NCBI GenBank assembly: GCA_022578965.1
Contig: MU400506.1
Span: forward strand, 806,001 to 870,000
DNA length: 64,000 bases
Reading direction: 5' to 3'
From: Xylaria sp. FL1777
Taxonomy: Eukaryota; Ascomycota; Sordariomycetes; Xylariales; Xylariaceae
Below the pieces are notes generated by a model. That model was not told where the DNA came from. It did no database searches and worked only from the letters and a program-made list of their open reading frames with translations. This document shows, piece after piece, positions 58,891 through 64,000 of this stretch (the first letter of the stretch is position 1; each line of letters starts with the position of its first letter). The position numbers and the translations under genes were made by a program.

Positions 58891-61092
58891 CATGGTAGAC
58901 ATCGAGGGCATGTATGCCCCTTTTACATGTGACAGATGCGACCAGCTGTGAAGGTCCTTACAAAGTAATTACCTATGTAGGCATAGGGTACCCAGTTCCG
59001 TACGTCCACGTACGCAGATAGGCAATGCAGATGAGGATTCTTGCGCTAACGGACCCTAACCGACCAATCCCAGCTTAGCATCAGGTCCCCTACCACGGTG
59101 GATGCTCTAGCGAGCATATTCTTACGTTGATGGTGTTTCAAAGTCGCCCGTCATGTGTTGGAATGGTTGTTTCAAGTTGATACGCCAGGGCCGCCCAATT
59201 GGCTGCTCTCAGGACGTTGTCCACTGGCAGGATCTTCGCTCTTCCAACCCCGCGAGCACGTATGGATGCCAAGCGGCATCCAAGGCATGATCTCCTGCTT
59301 TGTGACGGCCCAGGATAAGCAAATCCTGTGTGCGAGCACGCTCTCTCCCCCCTCTGCCCCTCCTCGCTCCCGGACTAGGTAGTTAGTATACAGTAAGTGG
59401 CGTATCGTCGGTAGGGAAGTGTGTGTGTTCTCGCAACTGGCAAAGGAAGACGATGGGAAGATCGAAAGATCGACAATGGAGCTGGAACAAGCATTCTGCT
59501 GGTAAAACAGACTGCGGAGGACCCCTGGGACTAGTGTTACTGGCCCATCGTTAACAAGGTCCCCCCGACCCCGTCTCCTACCATCTTCGGCAATGCTGTG
59601 GCGGCACGGTTCAGACAGTCAGTCCAGAATTCGCCAGCGGAGGGATGGGATGTCGACTGGTTATGGAAACCCATCGTATACTTATATAGACGACGGGCGG
59701 GACTGAGCACCGGCTCTACCATAGCGCAGTCCACGCTGGCATCGTCGACATGTTGTCTTCCTTGATCTCTGGTTAGTGTGCTGTGACGCCTATGGCTTCG
59801 TTTAGAGCTAGCTCCCTCGTGCCTGGATTAGACCATAACTGCAGAACGCTCGAGACTCTCGACTAAAAGGAGATAGGACGCATTGGTTCGATCAATCCAG
59901 CTCCCGTCTCACGCGACAAAGCCCCAAGAACCCAGTGACGAGCCTTTCACCACCAAGACGCAGACCGCGCGGTGACCTTGTTGGAGGGGACGACGAAACG
60001 TTGACATCCTATTCGCTCCCGCGTCTCTTATCTAGCAGATAGCTAAATCTCGCCCTCCTTGTCGTCATCCTGTCTGTCGTCTTCTTGCCCGGCACCCCGG
60101 GGACTGTGAAATCAGTGGTCTTGTATCACTAGAGCTAGGTTCATACCAGTAGCATCCGTGGGTTTATCGTCTGCATCAATCATACTGCAGGATTGTCTCA
60201 GCAGCGCCAACAACCCTTCTCAAGACGGCCATATAACCACGGCAACGGACCCTCCTCGTCGATCATCATCCTTTCTTGACCACTTCCCTTTTTCTCTCGT
60301 CCCGTCTTCACCACCAATTTTTTTAATTCAAATATTTTATATTGCCTTCACAAATACCCCCCATTACTCAAATCACTATTAGCGTTGACCGCATCGACAT
60401 ACAGAGCTTCACACCCCGCAACGCACAATCGGGCTCGAGGCTGTCTCTCTATAATACTTAGCTAGCGTGCGGGCTCCTTTTTCCCAGGGTCCTTTGCGGC
60501 TGTTTCGTGGTGTCCTGGCTGGCTCGCTTCTCTCTCTTGTTAGTGTGGGAATCCCAGCAATTCGGGTGCAAATTTGCAATACTACGATACTACGATATTT
60601 TTCATTAAATCCCGACCGTCGGCATCAGGGTTTTTGTGCACTACAACCCAATCCGTCCGGCACTGATCTCACTAGCGGTCGGCTGTTTGACCGCGCGCGC
60701 ACACCGTGACGCTCCCAGGCTGGCTCACCAGTCATTATGCCGGCATGGCGCACGTGGCACGCGAACTAGACTTAAATGCATATTGTCGCCATGATACCAT
60801 GATACAGCGGGTGAGCGCATTGCCAGGTCTAAAGACCAGCACTGGTAAGTGTCTTCTTTCATTTTGTTTTGGAGCTATTTTTTTTTCTCTCGTCGAATTT
60901 AATTTCGGTTCCAATTGAATGAAAAGCTTTACAACATCCACTTCGTCATCCCTTCCCCCACCCTTCAGGCTCTCTTCTTCTCTGTGTGCTCGACTAAGTT
61001 TATACGCCGTCCCGAGGGGAAAAGGTTAATTGTCAAACTCTTGTTCACGTTGACGGCTTCGATAAAGTTCGTTGCATTATTCAACATCTTTG

Positions 61093-61100
61093 TATAAATA
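61093..61100 (+). promoter_or_regulatory. TATA-like element upstream of the GNAT gene
   Basis: TATAAATA is 109 bp upstream of the chosen start codon of the acetyltransferase gene. Confidence 0.4.
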
Positions 61101-61208
61101 GTCCTTGCGTCGGACCACGAGACTAACAACACAAATTCCTAATTAGCCTTCTTCATCTTCTTGCGCGCAAACTTAGTCGCCAGCTCCTCAGGGTTATCAT
61201 CGCCTATC

Positions 61209-62060
61209 ATGGACCCTATTACGGACCCAATCTCCTCGACAACATCACCATCACCACTCTCCTCACCCCTTGTGGCCGTTGAGACACCCGGAAATGCCAT
61301 ACCCGACGATTTGCCTTCCTTGTCAACGAGCATTCTAGAGACTCAAGCCCAAAAGGAGGAAGCTATGCGCCTAATCGCCGACTCCATCGCGCAACAACGG
61401 CAAACATCCTCTGCCCATCTAATCTTCCATCCCTTTCTTCTTCCGCTCCTAGTAGCAGCCCTGGCAGGCGCATACCGATACGCATGGGTATACCGACAGG
61501 ATATCGGAACCTCGATATTGACGATATGCGGAGTAATTATGACCTACCTCCTCGGAATCCGGTATTTCACGGGGGGTTACATCCAAGCGGCAGAAGAGCT
61601 CCGATGGTCGTGGCTAAGCCCGACTTCCTCACCCGATCCATCCCCGTCGGAACAGGACCTCATCCTAGGCGTGCAATTCGGCGACCAGCTAATCGGGGCC
61701 CTAGTCCTGCGTCTCGAGCCATCGCCCTCGTCGACGCATACCTCGGGCGCCGGTAACAGACGGCGCTCTCGGACCTCGCTGCTCCGCGGCGGACGCGGCG
61801 TCATCCGCGCCTGGACCGTGAAGCTGAAATACCGCGGCCAGGGCGTCGCGCGAGACCTGCTGCACGAAGCCGTCCGCCTCACGCGCGAACGCTGCGGTCG
61901 CGACGCTGAGGTTGGCTTTGCCGCTGAGCATGCGAACAGCAAGATGGTCCTCCCCGAGTCATTCAATACGCCGTTTCGGCGAAGCGAGCGCAAGGCGGCG
62001 AAGAGTCTCGAGAAAGTGCTTGCGGATTGGGAAGGCACGCGGAGGAGGAGGAAGTTATAA
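61209..62060 (+). CDS. GNAT-family N-acetyltransferase with N-terminal membrane hairpin
   Basis: The start is taken at the ATG at 61209 (MDPITDPISS), the first ATG in a frame that is open further upstream. The product has 283 residues and no intron. Residues about 70-130 hold two hydrophobic helices (HPFLLPLLVAALAGAYR and TSILTICGVIMTYLLG). The GNAT fold follows: DLILGVQFGDQLIGALVLRL (beta strands), a Ser/Arg-rich loop, then VIRAWTVKLKYRGQGVARDL with the acetyl-CoA-binding R/Q-x-x-G-x-A pattern at RGQGVA. The closing block is VGFAAEHANSKMVLP with FRRSERKAAKSLE. The layout resembles the NAT8-like membrane acetyltransferases found across filamentous fungi; substrate and membrane are unknown. 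The coding sequence is noticeably GC-rich at third positions from about 61620 on. Confidence 0.85.
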   Translation: MDPITDPISSTTSPSPLSSPLVAVETPGNAIPDDLPSLSTSILETQAQKEEAMRLIADSIAQQRQTSSAHLIFHPFLLPLLVAALAGAYRYAWVYRQDIGTSILTICGVIMTYLLGIRYFTGGYIQAAEELRWSWLSPTSSPDPSPSEQDLILGVQFGDQLIGALVLRLEPSPSSTHTSGAGNRRRSRTSLLRGGRGVIRAWTVKLKYRGQGVARDLLHEAVRLTRERCGRDAEVGFAAEHANSKMVLPESFNTPFRRSERKAAKSLEKVLADWEGTRRRRKL

Positions 62061-62876
62061 AGTCGAAGACAAAAAATAAAAAATACAATACAATACAATA
62101 CAACACCACACGTCACTAATGGTGTCGCGAAAAGCTACACAGAGTCAAGATAGCGAGACTATTACCTAGAGACAGTAGGCAATAGAGAGGGAGGGATAAG
62201 AGAAGGAGAAGGAGCCGGGGAAAGAAGTTACGTCGGGTTTTCGTCGGGTTTTCTTGCCAATTGTCGTATCTCGTCTTTGGCAGCGGCGTTACCGGGGCCT
62301 GGGATTTTCAGGTGCATAGGGGCTTGCTTAGAGCGACATGATTTTTTAGAAAGAATACCCCGGGTCCTCTCGTTTATCGCAGGGAGACAAGTTTAGATAT
62401 TACATCTTACCCTCTTTTTTTCGCGCAAGATCTACCTGGCTAGGTCTAGGCGTCAGCGGTCGTTCTAGGACCTATCAGGATCTCACTATGCACTATGTCA
62501 TACCAATGGTAGACAATAGAAAGTTAACATTCTGGCCAATTTCGTACAACAGTGGTACGTCAAATTGTGATGCGTGCAATGCTAGTGTAGAACGCAAGCT
62601 ATGGGTATCAATCAACTCTATCATAGGCAGAATACATATTCCGCCTGGAAACGCAACCCCTCATACAGGGATATGCCCTTCCAATCATGCCCTGGTCATT
62701 TTGTAACATGAGTCAACAACGTGGGCTGATCAAGTCTTCCATCTCATGCCATGTGTACGCCGAAGTTACCCGCCGACAGAACAATAAAACGCGTCATAAC
62801 GTAATCCGAACAAGGAAACCACTTTTTACTTAATCCGGGCGTAAATTTTATACAGGTTGGGCAATAGAGGGCGACG
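62061..62876. other. Convergent spacer between the GNAT gene and the histone H4 variant gene
   Basis: A short AATAC/ACAAT tandem (62078-62103) follows the GNAT stop codon and could act in 3'-end formation. No gene is recognised in the rest. Confidence 0.5.
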
Positions 62877-63826
62877 TTACGCTCTGAGGGAGGTTTGTGG
62901 CTTTGTAGGAGCGCCGACCTTGATGTCATCGAACCCGTAGATGGGTCGACCTTGGCGTCTAAGGGAATGCAGGACCTATGTCGGCTTCGTGTCAGCGATG
63001 AGCTAAGAAACACACATGAAGAATGAGCATGATTTGAGATTTCAGGAGTGTTCGTGAATAAGCGCATAAGGAGGGATGAAAGAAGGACGATGGAAGGGAA
63101 CTCACGTCATTAATAGTAACCGTCTTAGCTTGACGGTACTCCGTATACGTCACACAATCCTTGATAATCTGCGCCAGAATACACAGATCAGCAACGATGG
63201 AACCCCGGGTTTCGAACAATGGGTATGTTCGGGGATTATACCTCCGTGAGTCTAGTTCTCAAGGCCGCGCGGGCGTCCTCGTAAATCTGGCCGGAGATTC
63301 TCTTCACACCACCGCGACGGGCAAGACGTCTGATATTTGAGGCGTTAATACTAATTATAAGAGCGCAACTTGATGTTTCGATCGGGATGTCTGTAGAGGT
63401 TTCGGATGGCGTAGAGGAAGCGTCGAAGACGAATACGCATTATTACTGTTTTTCAAGAGCGAAAGCTTGCATACCTGATCGCTGGTTTGGCTGTTGGTAA
63501 TACCGTGTCAGTACTTGGCGGCACACAGGTTTGTGAACCATCTCCTCGTCGTCTGATTGGAGCGCACTTACTGATCCCCAAGATGTTGTCACGGAGAATC
63601 TTTCTGTCGGATAGTCACTTTAGTAATTGACGCCGCAACATGAATCCCTAGTCTGGAATCTGTACCGGTGACGCTTGATGCCCTGTAGCGCGTTGGCGGC
63701 GCATGTCAGCCGCGAGACACATTCACGTAGTGGCGAAACATAACGGCTTACCCCCTTCCCGCCCAGTCCTTTGCCCAAGCCCTTCGCGCCCTTCCCGCCA
63801 CGAGGATGTACTTTTCCACCGGCCAT
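62877..63826 (-). CDS. Divergent histone H4 variant (seven exons, 129 residues)
   Basis: Minus exons are 63826-63752, 63682-63666, 63603-63572, 63490-63475, 63329-63242, 63168-63106 and 62975-62877. Introns are 69, 62, 81, 145, 73 and 130 nt with GTAAGC, GTACAG, GTAAGT, GTATGC, GTATAA and GTGAGT donors. All splice phases fit and the joined frame reads as H4. Landmarks are [20 protein letters not shown] (28-47), [20 protein letters not shown] (48-67), IIKDCVTYTEYRQAKTVTIN (77-96) and LRRQGRPIYGF (102-112). Against canonical H4 the N-terminal tail is about 12 residues longer and Gly/Lys-rich. Helix 2 is altered (AALRTRLTE in place of GVLKVFLEN), helix 3 differs and carries Cys81, and a 17-residue tail (DDIKVGAPTKPQTSLRA) extends beyond the usual GFGG end. 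H4 variants are known in Neurospora (hH4v); the role is unclear. The 16- and 17-nt exons are very small. Confidence 0.9.
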
Positions 63827-64000
63827 GGCGAACACGGTCGGACAAGTGGCAGGTGCCGGGTACCAGCGGATTGGAAATCGACGTGTGTTTGAAAGTGAGT
63901 GGTGCTTGCAATAGGTGGTAGTACTTGTTGAGAGACAAGAATTAGGTGGAGGCGTGAATGTTGCCTCCGGGTTGCTAGGTGGGAGGCAGCTACTTTGATA
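63827..64000. promoter_or_regulatory. Upstream region of the histone H4 variant gene (partial)
   Basis: Only 174 bp of 5' flank are inside the window. No TATA box or histone-type element was recognised. Confidence 0.35.

Larger units (their letters stand above)
56221..61208. other. Long divergent spacer, about 5 kb, with clusters of palindromic motifs
   Basis: No coding region is recognised. Palindromic GTAGGTAC/GGTACCTAC motifs cluster at 57720-57870, 58030-58060, 58335-58400 and 58790-58890. Bases 60000-61150 are CT-rich and look like the promoter and a long leader of the GNAT gene, with TATAAATA at 61093-61100. Short frames in this leader could act as upstream ORFs. Confidence 0.5.

Noticed and set aside
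61139..61333. Minus-strand frame with DDNPEELATKFARKKMKKAN
   Set aside because: It overlaps the first exon of the GNAT gene in antisense; the plus frame has clear domain content, while this one lacks a family match and support.
1..64000. CRISPR arrays, bacterial insertion sequences, operons or prophage
   Set aside because: None seen. Splice sites, an intron-containing tRNA and fungal gene families show this is eukaryotic nuclear DNA.

Overview
The window is nuclear DNA of a filamentous ascomycete (Pezizomycotina, probably Sordariomycetes). Support for this comes from short spliceosomal introns (about 43-165 nt) with GTATGT/GTAAGT-type donors and CTAAC/CTGAC branch sites, long gene-poor spacers, and homologues of typically fungal genes (SreA, TVP15, SHE3-domain protein, verprolin, cytoplasmic dynein). 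The genus cannot be named from the sequence. Exon joins below were worked out by hand from splice motifs, reading phase and expected protein family. No database search or RNA evidence was available.

Layout, left to right. 1-993 (+): 3' end of a symplekin/Pta1-type mRNA 3'-processing subunit, cut by the window edge. 3363-4849 (+): SHE3-domain coiled-coil protein. 7841-10931 (+): four-exon, 970-residue uncharacterised protein with a KH-like segment. 12081-13704 (-): verprolin/WIP. 15054-15323 (-): possible small gene. About 16530-16735 (+): decayed ankyrin-like fragment. 16940-17036 (-): intron-containing tRNA-Pro(AGG). 17559-21097 (-): Ufo1-like F-box/WD40/UIM protein, divergent from TVP15 at 21851-22633 (+). 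23426-23959 (-): two-TM orphan. 24497-26301 (-): SreA-type dual-GATA iron regulator. 28722-41912 (-): complete cytoplasmic dynein heavy chain, 4356 residues. 43045-44841 (-): glutamine-rich FAR1-type zinc-finger protein. 47816-48914 (+): F-box-like/2EXR-type protein. 52855-56220 (-): large C2H2 zinc-finger protein. 61209-62060 (+): membrane-anchored GNAT acetyltransferase. 62877-63826 (-): seven-exon, strongly divergent histone H4 variant.

The genes do not form a pathway cluster. Several concern the cytoskeleton and transport (SHE3 domain, verprolin, dynein heavy chain, TVP15). Others concern gene regulation or chromatin (SreA, FAR1-type, C2H2, H4 variant), RNA 3' processing (Pta1) and protein turnover (F-box/UIM). 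This mixture is ordinary for a fungal chromosome arm.

The most notable items are the H4 variant at the right end, the FAR1-domain gene with a stop-free, frame-preserving intron, the C2H2 gene whose fourth intron is unresolved, the SHE3 gene whose 5' end reads convincingly in two frames, and the recurrent palindromic ACCTAGGT/TAGGTACCTA motif found in the spacers but apparently absent from exons.
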